A stretch of DNA of 64,000 bases from Bacteroides muris (ex Afrizal et al. 2022). Its GTDB lineage: Bacteria > Bacteroidota > Bacteroidia > Bacteroidales > Bacteroidaceae. The notes beneath the pieces are model-generated. The model ran no database searches and was not told the DNA's origin. It saw only the letters and a list, made by a program, of their open reading frames with translations. Position 1 is the first letter of the stretch, and each line of letters opens with the position of its first letter. Positions 17,828-26,273 of the stretch are shown piece by piece. Both the position numbers and the translations under genes were made by a program. The DNA is taken from positions 164,257-228,256 of the forward strand of contig NZ_SRYZ01000002.1 in NCBI RefSeq assembly GCF_004793475.1, in the 5' to 3' direction.

Positions 17828-18742
17828 TCACCACTTGATTGCTTCTACCGGTTCATCTCTCAAGCATGCCACGTATTTTTCCAGAATAATGGCAGGCTGG
17901 TACGAAAGTTTGGCTTTGCGCAATCCTTCAATACCCAAATCTTCTTCACGGTTGAGGTAGACATACTGTTCAGAGATATGGTTGGCAAATTCATAGTTAA
18001 TCATTGCGTACGCTCCGTCTATGCTGGTATCGGCCTTTTCCACATGTATCCCAAAAGTATCTTGGTTGATGGGCATTCCGAAAGTGAAGGCGGCAATCTT
18101 GCCGTCTACATGCAGGATGCCTCCGGTCAGTCCCAGTTCCTCAAAATTGTGGAGGGCGTAGACCAGTGCGCGACGTTCGTTGCCCGTTCCTTCATGCTGG
18201 TCGCAGTTGTTGGCCTTGCACCATTCGGTTTCCAAGTCCATACATTCTTGGATGCGGTCGGGAGTGATGGGGGTATATTCGTAGTTATAGGTGCGCTTGA
18301 ATTTGTTGACATGATTTCGTTTGGACTGGAATTTCTTTCCGGCAAGCGCGGCGAGATCTGTACGCAGATATAGGTAGTCGGCATAGTCCCGGTCTGCTGT
18401 GAATTGGAATTTTCCGGGCATGAAGGCTTCCAGTTCCGAGCACATGCTCGAGCATATCCCCAGCAGGCAGAAAGGTTCCCCTTCCCGGTGTGCGTCTTCA
18501 ACCAGTGCATCTAGTACTTTTTTCAAATTCCCGTTGCCTATCGGCATCATGTACACCGGTTTGCCGTTTGCCCAGAATTTCAGTAAGAGGAAGCCTTCTA
18601 TGATGGCAAACTTTGTATTGTATAGAAAGCGCCAGCTGCATAGGTTGGAGAATGAGAGGTCGCAATTCCTTCGCGGACTGTTCTGTGTATAGGAAGTGAT
18701 AAGTTCTTTGTCTTGTAATTCGATATCTTTAAATGCAATCAT
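17828..18742 (-). CDS. DUF2156 (phosphatidylglycerol lysyltransferase C-terminal-like) protein
   Basis: 304 residues. It has the GNAT-like fold of DUF2156, related to the catalytic domain of MprF (aminoacyl transfer to phosphatidylglycerol), but lacks the membrane flippase domain. Diagnostic stretches are RNHVNKFKRTYNYEYTPIT and HVEKADTSIDGAYAMINYEF. The soluble form is common in Bacteroides and its substrate is not known. It is first in an operon with the long GNAT gene; a promoter-like TATTTTTG lies on the minus strand at 18776-18783. Confidence 0.85.
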   Translation of the reverse strand: MIAFKDIELQDKELITSYTQNSPRRNCDLSFSNLCSWRFLYNTKFAIIEGFLLLKFWANGKPVYMMPIGNGNLKKVLDALVEDAHREGEPFCLLGICSSMCSELEAFMPGKFQFTADRDYADYLYLRTDLAALAGKKFQSKRNHVNKFKRTYNYEYTPITPDRIQECMDLETEWCKANNCDQHEGTGNERRALVYALHNFEELGLTGGILHVDGKIAAFTFGMPINQDTFGIHVEKADTSIDGAYAMINYEFANHISEQYVYLNREEDLGIEGLRKAKLSYQPAIILEKYVACLRDEPVEAIKW

Positions 18743-18794
18743 GCGTTATTTTTAGTTGGTTATGATTATAAATAACAAAAATAAGAAGATTTTG

Positions 18795-19490
18795 TTAGAG
18801 TAGCCCTAATAATCGCAGAATAGTTGGAGTCAACAATGCTGTGAAGATACCGTTCAGGGTCAGGCCAAGACTGGCGAATGCGCCGTATTTGCGGCTGATG
18901 TCCATAGCTGTGGAAGTTCCTACCGCATGGGCGGCAGCTCCCAAGGAAAGGCCTTGTGCCATAGGGCTGCCAATGTGGGTCAGTTTCATGGTCTTGAAGC
19001 CCAGTATTCCACCCAGCAAGCCTACACAGACCACTACGGCGGCGGTGAGTGAGGGAATGCCACCCAGCGACTTGGTTACTTCCATGGCTATCGGTGTAGT
19101 GACAGACTTGGGTGCCAGAGAGTAGATAATTTCGTCGGAAGCCCCCATCAGTTTAGCTATCAGCACAACCGAGACAACTCCTACAATGCAGCCGGCAAGT
19201 TGTGACAGCATGATGGGGAGCAACTGTTTCTTAATCGTTTCCAATTGGAGGTATAGGGGTACTCCCAAGGCTACAACAGCGGGTTTCAGCCAGAATTCTA
19301 TCAGACGCCCTCCTTCATTGTAGGTCTCATAACTGATATGCGTCATCTTCAGGAAGACAATAAGGATGGCAATTGTCAGCAGGATAGGATTTAGCAGCAT
19401 GATGCCGGTCTTTTTCTGCAGAAGTTTGGCCAGAAAGAAAATCCCGAAGGTGACGGCCAATAGGAAAAACTCGTTTTCTAAAAAGTTCAT
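18795..19490 (-). CDS. lrgB: LrgB/CidB-family membrane protein
   Basis: 231 residues with seven or eight membrane segments and the LrgB pattern SVTTPIAMEVTKSLGGIPSL and SLGAAAHAVGTSTAMD. LrgAB-type pairs were described as murein hydrolase regulators; work in Bacillus and Streptococcus points to pyruvate uptake. The start overlaps the lrgA stop by 4 bases, indicating translational coupling. Confidence 0.92.
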   Translation of the reverse strand: MNFLENEFFLLAVTFGIFFLAKLLQKKTGIMLLNPILLTIAILIVFLKMTHISYETYNEGGRLIEFWLKPAVVALGVPLYLQLETIKKQLLPIMLSQLAGCIVGVVSVVLIAKLMGASDEIIYSLAPKSVTTPIAMEVTKSLGGIPSLTAAVVVCVGLLGGILGFKTMKLTHIGSPMAQGLSLGAAAHAVGTSTAMDISRKYGAFASLGLTLNGIFTALLTPTILRLLGLL

Positions 19491-19825
19491 TTGATTTTAC
19501 GTGTTAGTTGATGAACCCATCCGGTGACTACAATCACCAGCAGGGTGCTGATTATGGAAGCGGTCACTATCGGCCAGAACTCGGAGGCGATAACATCGAA
19601 GTAAAGCATGAGGGCTACACCGGGCGGAACAAAGAAGAACCCCAGGTTGGCAACCAGAAAGTCGGACATGCCCTGCACCCAGTGCAGTTTAATCCAACCC
19701 AATTTCAAGAACAGGGTGAGCAACAGCATACCGATGATGCTGGAAGGCAGTTTGATGCCCGTTAAGAAAACTATTAGTTCCCCCAGGGCTAAACATCCGA
19801 AGAGGATGGCGCATTGACGAATCAT
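19487..19825 (-). CDS. lrgA: LrgA/CidA-family membrane protein
   Basis: 112 residues from the ATG at 19825. The longer frame back to a TTG at 19858 is rejected because it overlaps the promoter element at 19855-19863. Four membrane segments with the family motif ALGELIVFLTGIKLPSSIIGML. It forms a two-gene operon with lrgB and is divergent from pta-ackA. Confidence 0.9.
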   Translation of the reverse strand: MIRQCAILFGCLALGELIVFLTGIKLPSSIIGMLLLTLFLKLGWIKLHWVQGMSDFLVANLGFFFVPPGVALMLYFDVIASEFWPIVTASIISTLLVIVVTGWVHQLTRKIK

Positions 19826-20139
19826 AATACCTATTGTTATACGTTGAAAACGCTGCAAAGGTAGGTATTCTATGTATTGTTTGTTACCGTTGTATCCTGA
19901 TTTTTTTCATGTCGTTGGTAGAGTCGGGCGAGTTGTCCCTGCGGGACGGGTAATTGTTTATTGTAGAGCGATATGTGTACGCACACATGAATGCCGGGAG
20001 TACCTAATGTTAAATATTATAATAATTGTGGTTTAGGCAGTAAAAAGAGTGGTGTTTGCAATGTAGATATTGCAAAATTGTGTACTTTTGCGGTGTGAAT
20101 AGCACATACTGCCGATTCTTAATAGACAATTAAAATATC
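19826..20139. promoter_or_regulatory. Divergent regulatory region, lrgAB and pta-ackA
   Basis: Minus-strand TACCTTTGC at 19855-19863 should drive lrgAB and plus-strand TACTTTTGC at 20083-20091 should drive pta-ackA. Between them are a small hairpin around GTCCCTGCGGGAC (19935-19947) and a 16-base near-palindrome ATGTGT-ACGC-ACACAT at 19973-19988, an operator candidate. No gene is visible in this stretch. Confidence 0.55.
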
Positions 20140-21159
20140 ATGCAAAGATTAATTAACGAAATTGTTGAGCGTGCCAAAGCAAACCGCCAACGAATTGTTC
20201 TTCCCGAGGGTACGGAAGAACGTACATTGAAAGCTGCCAATCAAATCCTGACTGACGGAGTAGCTGACTTGATTATCCTTGGAAACCCTGCCGAGATAGA
20301 GGCTTGTGCCAAAGAGTGGGGGCTGGGAAACATAAATAAGGCTACTATTATCGACCCGGAAGACCATCCTAAGAAAGAAGAATATGCCCAGTTGCTTTGC
20401 GAGCTCCGCAAGAAGAAAGGCATGACCATCGAAGAGGCCCGTAAACTGGTTGTCGACCCGCTTTATCTGGGCTGCCTGATTATAAAGAATGGAGATGCTG
20501 ATGGCCAGTTGGCAGGTGCACGTAACACTACGGGTAATGTACTTCGCCCTGCTTTGCAGATTATCAAGACCTCTCCCGGTATCACATGTGTCTCGGGTGC
20601 TATGTTGCTACTGACTCATGCTCCCGAGTATGGCAAGAACGGTGTTCTTGTGATGGGTGACGTGGCTGTGACTCCGGTGCCCGATGCTTCGCAATTGGCA
20701 CAGATTGCCGTATGTACGGCTCGCACTGCTCAGGCTGTTGCCGGTCTCGACCCCAAAGTGGCCATGCTGAGTTTCTCTACCAAGGGCTCTGCCAAGCATG
20801 AAGTAGTGGACAAAGTGACTGAGGCTTTGAAGATAGCCAAAGAAATGGCTCCTGACATTGCCATCGATGGCGAATTGCAGGCCGATGCCGCCTTGGTGCC
20901 GGAAGTAGGTGCAAGCAAGGCTCCGGGTTCTTCCATTGCCGGACATGCCAATGTACTGGTTGTTCCCAGCCTTGAGGTGGGCAATATTTCCTACAAGCTG
21001 GTGCAACGTCTGGGACATGCCGATGCCGTAGGTCCCATCCTGCAAGGTATCGCCCGTCCGGTGAACGACCTCTCTCGCGGTTGCTCCATCGAGGATGTCT
21101 ATCGTATGATTGCCATCACTGCCAACCAGGCCATTGCTGCCAAAAAACTTGCTGAATAA
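20140..21159 (+). CDS. pta: Phosphate acetyltransferase
   Basis: 339 residues, the short Pta form without the N-terminal DRTGG/regulatory region. It converts acetyl-CoA and phosphate to acetyl phosphate. The family motifs IVLPEGTEERTLKAA, ARNTTGNVLRPALQII and LSRGCSIEDVYRMIAITANQA are present. ackA follows 21 bases downstream, making the standard acetate and ATP-forming operon. Confidence 0.97.
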   Translation: MQRLINEIVERAKANRQRIVLPEGTEERTLKAANQILTDGVADLIILGNPAEIEACAKEWGLGNINKATIIDPEDHPKKEEYAQLLCELRKKKGMTIEEARKLVVDPLYLGCLIIKNGDADGQLAGARNTTGNVLRPALQIIKTSPGITCVSGAMLLLTHAPEYGKNGVLVMGDVAVTPVPDASQLAQIAVCTARTAQAVAGLDPKVAMLSFSTKGSAKHEVVDKVTEALKIAKEMAPDIAIDGELQADAALVPEVGASKAPGSSIAGHANVLVVPSLEVGNISYKLVQRLGHADAVGPILQGIARPVNDLSRGCSIEDVYRMIAITANQAIAAKKLAE

Positions 21160-21180
21160 TTTAAAAATCTGATAGGTTAT

Positions 21181-22377
21181 ATGAAAATCTTAGTATTGAA
21201 CTGCGGTAGCTCGTCCATCAAATACAAATTGTTTGATATGGACCGGAAAGAAGTTATCGCTCAGGGTGGTATCGAAAAAATTGGTTTGAAGGACTCTTTT
21301 CTGAAGTTCACTTTGCCCGGTGGCGAGAAGAAAGTGCTTGAAAAGGACATCCCAGAGCATACCGTAGGTGTGGAATTTATCCTGAACACTTTGACAAGCC
21401 CTGAATATGGAGCCATCAAGTCTTTGGATGAAATTAACGCTGTGGGTCACCGTATGGTGCATGGAGGCGAAAAGTTCAGCGAGTCTGTACGGCTGACTCC
21501 GGAAGTGCTGGCTGCTTTTACTGCTTGCAATGACTTGGCTCCGCTTCATAATCCTGCCAACTTGAAAGGTGTAAATGCAATTGCTGCCATTCTGCCCAAT
21601 GTTCCGCAGATTGGTGTATTCGATACAGCTTTCCACCAGACTATGCCGAAGCATGCCTACATGTATGCTGTTCCTTATGAACTTTATGAGAAGTATGGTG
21701 TACGCCGTTATGGTTTCCACGGAACTTCCCACCGTTATGTTTCGCAACGTGTTTGCGAATTCCTTGGCGTGCAGCCGGAGGGAAAGAAAATCATCACTTG
21801 TCACATCGGTAACGGTGGCTCTATTACTGCTATCAAAGATGGTAAGTGCATGGACACCAGTATGGGATTGACGCCATTGGAAGGTTTAATGATGGGTACC
21901 CGTAGCGGTGACATTGATGCAGGTGCTGTATCGTTCATCATGGAGAAAGAAGGTCTGGATGCTAACGGTATCTCTAATCTGCTGAATAAGAAGAGCGGTG
22001 TGTTAGGTATTTTTGGTGAGTCCAGTGATATGCGTGACCTGGAAAATGCGGTAGCTGCCGGTAATCCGAGAGGCATCTTGGCTGAACAAATGTACTTCTA
22101 TCGCATCAAGAAATATATCGGTGCATACGCTGCTGCATTGGGTGGTGTGGATATCATCGTATTTACGGGCGGTGTCGGAGAAAATCAGGCAAGTGCCCGT
22201 TGGGGTGCCTGCGAGGGTCTGGAATTCATGGGTGTGAAACTGGATGCCGAGAAGAACAATGTCCGCGGTGAAGAGATGGTCATCTCTGCCGATGATTCCA
22301 AGGTGAAGGTAGTGGTAATCCCCACTGACGAGGAGCTGATGATTGCTTCGGACACGATGGATATTCTGAAGAAGTAA
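21181..22377 (+). CDS. ackA: Acetate kinase
   Basis: 398 residues. It converts acetyl phosphate and ADP to acetate and ATP. N-terminal ASKHA phosphate loop NCGSSSIKYKL, catalytic-region motifs HRMVHGGEKF, RRYGFHGTSHRYVSQR and FTGGVGENQ. It is the second gene of pta-ackA and is followed by a strong terminator. Confidence 0.97.
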   Translation: MKILVLNCGSSSIKYKLFDMDRKEVIAQGGIEKIGLKDSFLKFTLPGGEKKVLEKDIPEHTVGVEFILNTLTSPEYGAIKSLDEINAVGHRMVHGGEKFSESVRLTPEVLAAFTACNDLAPLHNPANLKGVNAIAAILPNVPQIGVFDTAFHQTMPKHAYMYAVPYELYEKYGVRRYGFHGTSHRYVSQRVCEFLGVQPEGKKIITCHIGNGGSITAIKDGKCMDTSMGLTPLEGLMMGTRSGDIDAGAVSFIMEKEGLDANGISNLLNKKSGVLGIFGESSDMRDLENAVAAGNPRGILAEQMYFYRIKKYIGAYAAALGGVDIIVFTGGVGENQASARWGACEGLEFMGVKLDAEKNNVRGEEMVISADDSKVKVVVIPTDEELMIASDTMDILKK

Positions 22378-22425
22378 TATCGCTGTAATATTTCCCGGTT
22401 CCGGCTTCCCGGAGTCCGGATGTGG

Positions 22426-22472
22426 TTTCGCCCCTGCAAATATGTAATGTATTTGTAGGGGCGAAATGTTTT
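22426..22472 (+). terminator. Intrinsic terminator after ackA
   Basis: A 17-bp stem (22426-22442 with 22450-22466) with a 7-base loop, followed by TGTTTT. Confidence 0.8.
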
Positions 22473-22491
22473 CCGAATCCTTTAAAATCCT

Positions 22492-22499
22492 TATCTTTG
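22492..22499 (+). promoter_or_regulatory. Alkaline phosphatase promoter, -7 element
   Basis: TATCTTTG lies 58 bases before the ATG of the alkaline phosphatase gene. No PHO-box-like direct repeats could be recognised. Confidence 0.55.
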
Positions 22500-22557
22500 T
22501 TACTTGGTTAAAAACAATAAAGGCAATTTTCCGAATAACTTTAAATAAGAACTGCTT

Positions 22558-23958
22558 ATGAAACGATTAATGTATGTGTTGTTCTTTGTACTGCTGACCA
22601 GCGGCATGGCCTATGCCCAGCAGGCGAAGTACGTGTTTTATTTCATCGGTGATGGAATGGGTGTGAACCAGGTGAACGGTACGGAGATGTATCTGGCCGA
22701 ACAAGAAGGGCGTATCGGTGTAAAGCCTTTGCTGTTTACTACATTCCCGGTTGCCAGCATGGCGACTACTTTTTCTGCCACCAACTCGGTGACCGACTCT
22801 TCTGCTGCCGGAACAGCCCTGGCTACCGGTGCGAAAACTTACAATGGTGCCATCGGCATGGACGATAACAAAAGTGTTCTACAGAGTGTGGCCGATAGAG
22901 CCAAGAAGTCCGGTAAGAAAGTTGGAGTAACTACCAGCGTCAGCGTAGACCATGCTACTCCCGCTGCATTCTATGCCCACCAGCCGAACCGTAGCATGTA
23001 TTACGAAATAGCCCTCGACTTGCCGAAAGCCGGTTTCGACTTCTATGCAGGCGGCGGTTTCTTGAAACCGACCACTACTGCCGACAAGAAAGAGGCTCCA
23101 AGCATTTTCCCTATCTTTGAAGAAGCCGGTTATACCGTTGCAAGAGGCCTTGACGAATACAAGGCGAAGTCTGCCTACGCAGATAAGATGATCCTTATCC
23201 AGAAAGAAGGTGCAGAGCCTTCTTGCCTGCCTTATGCCATCGACCGCCAGGAAGGTGACTTGACGCTGGCCGAAATTACCGAAAGTGCCATCGCTTTCCT
23301 GACCAAAGGCAGTAATAAGGGTTTCTTCCTGATGGTGGAAGGTGGAAAGATTGACTGGGCCTGTCACGGTAACGACCCCGCCACAGTCTTTGAGGAAGTG
23401 GTGGATATGGACAACGCCATCAAGGTGGCTTACGAGTTCTATAAGAAGCATCCCAAAGAAACGCTGATTGTGGTAACTGCCGACCATGAAACCGGCGGTC
23501 TGGGTCTGGGTACCGGTAAATACGAGCTTCAACTGAAAGCCCTTGCCAAGCAGAAGCAGTCTCAGGATATCCTTTCACGTTCCATCACGGACTTACGCAA
23601 GATGCGCAAGGTTATCAACTGGCCGGAAATGAAGGAATTCCTGGCAGAAAAGATGGGTTTCTGGAAAGAACTGCCGGTGAGCTGGGAGCAGGAGAAGATG
23701 CTGCGTGATGCTTACGAAGAATCATTCGTGAACAAGCATGTAGTGTTTGAGGAAAGTCTTTATGCCAAGACTGAGCCCCTGGCCGTTGCCGCCAAGAAGG
23801 TAATGAGCCAGATTGCCATGGTAGGCTGGACCGGCGGCGGCCATACAGCCGGATATGTGCCGGTATTCGCAGTAGGTGCAGGCTCCAAGCTGTTCGTGGG
23901 TAAGATGGACAACACGGAAATCCCGAAACGCATAGCCAAGGCTGGCGGATACAAATAA
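22558..23958 (+). CDS. Secreted alkaline phosphatase (PhoA superfamily)
   Basis: 466 residues with a signal peptide (residues 1-20, cleavage after AYA). Metal and nucleophile motifs are present: FIGDGMG (28-34), TDSSAAGTALATG with the likely nucleophile Ser81, SVDHATPAA, and TADHETGG. It hydrolyses phosphomonoesters in the periplasm. The C-terminal VGWTGGGHTAGYVPVFAVG motif carries the last metal-binding His. It is a single-gene unit. Confidence 0.93.
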   Translation: MKRLMYVLFFVLLTSGMAYAQQAKYVFYFIGDGMGVNQVNGTEMYLAEQEGRIGVKPLLFTTFPVASMATTFSATNSVTDSSAAGTALATGAKTYNGAIGMDDNKSVLQSVADRAKKSGKKVGVTTSVSVDHATPAAFYAHQPNRSMYYEIALDLPKAGFDFYAGGGFLKPTTTADKKEAPSIFPIFEEAGYTVARGLDEYKAKSAYADKMILIQKEGAEPSCLPYAIDRQEGDLTLAEITESAIAFLTKGSNKGFFLMVEGGKIDWACHGNDPATVFEEVVDMDNAIKVAYEFYKKHPKETLIVVTADHETGGLGLGTGKYELQLKALAKQKQSQDILSRSITDLRKMRKVINWPEMKEFLAEKMGFWKELPVSWEQEKMLRDAYEESFVNKHVVFEESLYAKTEPLAVAAKKVMSQIAMVGWTGGGHTAGYVPVFAVGAGSKLFVGKMDNTEIPKRIAKAGGYK

Positions 23959-23970
23959 TATAAATTCACT

Positions 23971-24049
23971 CAGGTTACGCGGATTCTCACAGATTGGACG
24001 CTCTGATATCAAGTATAAGAGACTAATCTGTGAGAATCCGTGTAATCTG
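23971..24049. repeat. Long imperfect inverted repeat after the alkaline phosphatase gene
   Basis: The arms 23971-23995 and 24025-24049 are reverse complements at 23 of 25 positions, with a 29-base loop. The core phrase CGGATTCTCACAGATT looks like a dispersed Bacteroides intergenic repeat. It may also act as a terminator between the convergent genes, although no T-tract is present. Confidence 0.65.
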
Positions 24050-24063
24050 TGGTGGCTGTCAAT

Positions 24064-24276
24064 TTATTCCTTAAGGTCCTTCTTTATAATTTCATCCATC
24101 TCCCGGATACGTTTCTCCCGTTCCTTGGCGGATTTTATTTTCTGGTCCTTGTATCCGGTATCTGTCCGTTCGGAGACCTCTTCGCTCCATTCCTCGAATT
24201 CATCCGTTGCCGGACGTCCGTGCGGGTCTATGTTCTCTTCGGCAATCGGGTCGTTTCTGTAAATCATATCATCCAT
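24064..24276 (-). CDS. Small highly charged hypothetical protein
   Basis: 70 residues, rich in Glu, Lys, Arg and Asp. The C-terminal half (KIKSAKEREKRIREMDEIIK) should be a charged helix or coiled coil. No signal peptide or membrane segment. I do not recognise the family. It is supported by a clean ATG, biased composition and position in a gap otherwise without genes, convergent with the alkaline phosphatase gene. It could still be a chance frame. Confidence 0.5.
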   Translation of the reverse strand: MDDMIYRNDPIAEENIDPHGRPATDEFEEWSEEVSERTDTGYKDQKIKSAKEREKRIREMDEIIKKDLKE

Positions 24277-24375
24277 GACGCTAATGTTTTTAATGTTATG
24301 ATGTTATTGCAACCATGCCGGGAAAAAGTTCCGGTAATCTTCACTTTTTCGTAATCATTTATAAGAATAAACGTT

Positions 24376-26232
24376 TTATAGCGCGGGCAGCAGGTACTTC
24401 CATATTAGATTCAGCTCTGCCTGCATGTCGGGGATGTTGGCGGTGACGGCAATGACGGCATCCTTGTCCGGCAACACCAGTATGTATTGTCCGTTGGCAC
24501 CATCGGCACGGTAGGCGTTGTGGCGGCAGCGCCACATCTGGTAGCCGTAGCCCTGCAGCCAGTCGCTTGTCTTGGCGCTCATCTTCGCTTTCTTCAGCAT
24601 CTCCGGTTTCATGCCGGCGGGCAGTGAGGGCACTTGGCAGGCAGATGCCTCCTTTACCCATTCTTCGGGCAGAATCTGCTGTCCGTTCCAGTTTCCTTTC
24701 TGCAGGAACAGTTGTCCCATCTTGGCAAGGTCTTCCGTTTTGAGGTACAACCCCCAGCCTCCGGTATTGATGCCTTGCGGGCTTTCCTGCCACCGGGCGT
24801 TGACGATGCCAAGCGGGCGGAACAGACGGGGATAGAGATAATCCACCACTTTCTCGCCCGTCACTTTCTGTACGATGGCTGAGAGCATGTAGGTTCCCAG
24901 GCTGTTGTAGGTGTAGAAGGTACCGGGCTTGTGCTCCACGGGGAAGGCAAGGAACTCCTGCACCCAATCGGCGTCCGCCTTTTTGCGTACCGTTCCGGTG
25001 GGGTCGGTGTCGTGCCCGCAGTTCATGGTCAGCAGGTCGCGTACGGTCATGGCTGCCAGATTTTCGCTGACGGTTGCCGGAAGCTTGTCGGGGAAGAAGG
25101 AGATGACCTTGTCCGTCAGCTTCAGCCTGCCTTCGGAGGCGGCAAGTCCCACGGCGGTGGCGGTGAATGTCTTGCTGACGGAGTTCAGGATGTGAGGCTT
25201 ATCCTCTTTCCCTTCGCCCATCCATTCTTCGGCAATGACATTGCCGTGTTGCACAATCATGATACTGTGCAGGTCTTGTCCGGCTTTCTTTACGGCATCC
25301 AGATATCTGTTCATGGCCTTGTCCAGCTTCGGAGCAGCAGCGGCGCGGGGCAGGCCCTTGGTCAGTTGGTTGATGGAAATCAGCTTTATGCCTTTGTCTT
25401 CAATGGCTTTCCGGACGCGGGGGCTTGTCAGCAGGTCGGTCACTCCCTGGCGGTCCAGCGCCACGTCCTCATATCCGATGTGGAAGACGGTTTTCATTTC
25501 ATCGTTGTCCAGTGCCGGGTGGTCTAAGAAAAGGTAGCGCTGACCCGGTTGCAACTTCTCCAATGCCTTGATGAAGCTGGCCTCCTTTTCTTCGGCGGTT
25601 CTTTTGGGGCCGTCGTACCCGATGTAGGTAAACCGGTAGTCCTTAGAGGAGTCCATGCGGTCGATGGACGGCAGGTTGTATTCTTTGGCGAGCCGTTGCA
25701 CCAGCTCGTTCACTTCCTTGCTGAAACCGGTGGAGAGCATGTGTCCGGACAGATGGCTGAGTTGCGGAATGCTTTTCAGCGTCGTCTCTATCTGCGCGCG
25801 GAACTCCTGCTCTATCTCCTTGATGTCCCATTTCTGCTCCATGATGGACTGTCCCGGATAGGCGGGGTTAGGGAACATCATCGGGTAGAAATAGCCGTTC
25901 TCGTCCGTCAGGCTGGGGCAGTGGGTCAGCGGACGCCACTTCACGTTCTCCCACTCGCTGGTGATGACGAGGTGCAGGCCGACGTCCAGTCCCGGATTTT
26001 CTTTCAGCATCTTGATGGCTTCTGGATACCAGGCTGCTACGGGCATCACTTCCACGCTGCGGGCAATACCCGAGCGGTAGGTCTGGATGCAGGCTTCGTT
26101 GACGGAATGCAGGGCACCGAGATCGTCAATGCGGATGACAAGTGTCGGGGCGCCGGATTGTCCCCATACCGGCAATGCTCCTGCTGCGAGCAGGCATCCG
26201 GCAATCATGTTTTTCAGTCTTAAAGGTTTCAT
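24376..26232 (-). CDS. Secreted two-domain protein: YdjC/ChbG-like deacetylase fused to a class C-type beta-lactamase/serine hydrolase
   Basis: 618 residues with a signal peptide (residues 1-24, ending PVWGQ). Residues about 28-300 are YdjC/ChbG-like: LVIRIDDLGALHSVNEACI carries the metal-binding DD, LDVGLHLVITSEW the first His, and LSGHMLSTG a second His site. Residues about 310-615 are a serine-hydrolase domain of the beta-lactamase/DD-peptidase type with SVSK (Ser-x-x-Lys nucleophile), YNS (Tyr-x-Asn) and a late glycine-rich ADGANGQY segment. YdjC enzymes deacetylate N-acetylated sugars; this hydrolase family is broad. The two in one periplasmic chain suggest sequential action on one amino-sugar or cell-wall substrate, which is inference. 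Confidence 0.85.
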   Translation of the reverse strand: MKPLRLKNMIAGCLLAAGALPVWGQSGAPTLVIRIDDLGALHSVNEACIQTYRSGIARSVEVMPVAAWYPEAIKMLKENPGLDVGLHLVITSEWENVKWRPLTHCPSLTDENGYFYPMMFPNPAYPGQSIMEQKWDIKEIEQEFRAQIETTLKSIPQLSHLSGHMLSTGFSKEVNELVQRLAKEYNLPSIDRMDSSKDYRFTYIGYDGPKRTAEEKEASFIKALEKLQPGQRYLFLDHPALDNDEMKTVFHIGYEDVALDRQGVTDLLTSPRVRKAIEDKGIKLISINQLTKGLPRAAAAPKLDKAMNRYLDAVKKAGQDLHSIMIVQHGNVIAEEWMGEGKEDKPHILNSVSKTFTATAVGLAASEGRLKLTDKVISFFPDKLPATVSENLAAMTVRDLLTMNCGHDTDPTGTVRKKADADWVQEFLAFPVEHKPGTFYTYNSLGTYMLSAIVQKVTGEKVVDYLYPRLFRPLGIVNARWQESPQGINTGGWGLYLKTEDLAKMGQLFLQKGNWNGQQILPEEWVKEASACQVPSLPAGMKPEMLKKAKMSAKTSDWLQGYGYQMWRCRHNAYRADGANGQYILVLPDKDAVIAVTANIPDMQAELNLIWKYLLPAL

Positions 26233-26273
26233 GGGTGGTAGTGGTATGATGGTCGACGATTTGAATATACGTA

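Noticed and set aside
19858..19858. TTG start giving a longer LrgA
   Set aside because: The TTG lies inside the -7 element of the promoter, so it cannot be within the transcript.
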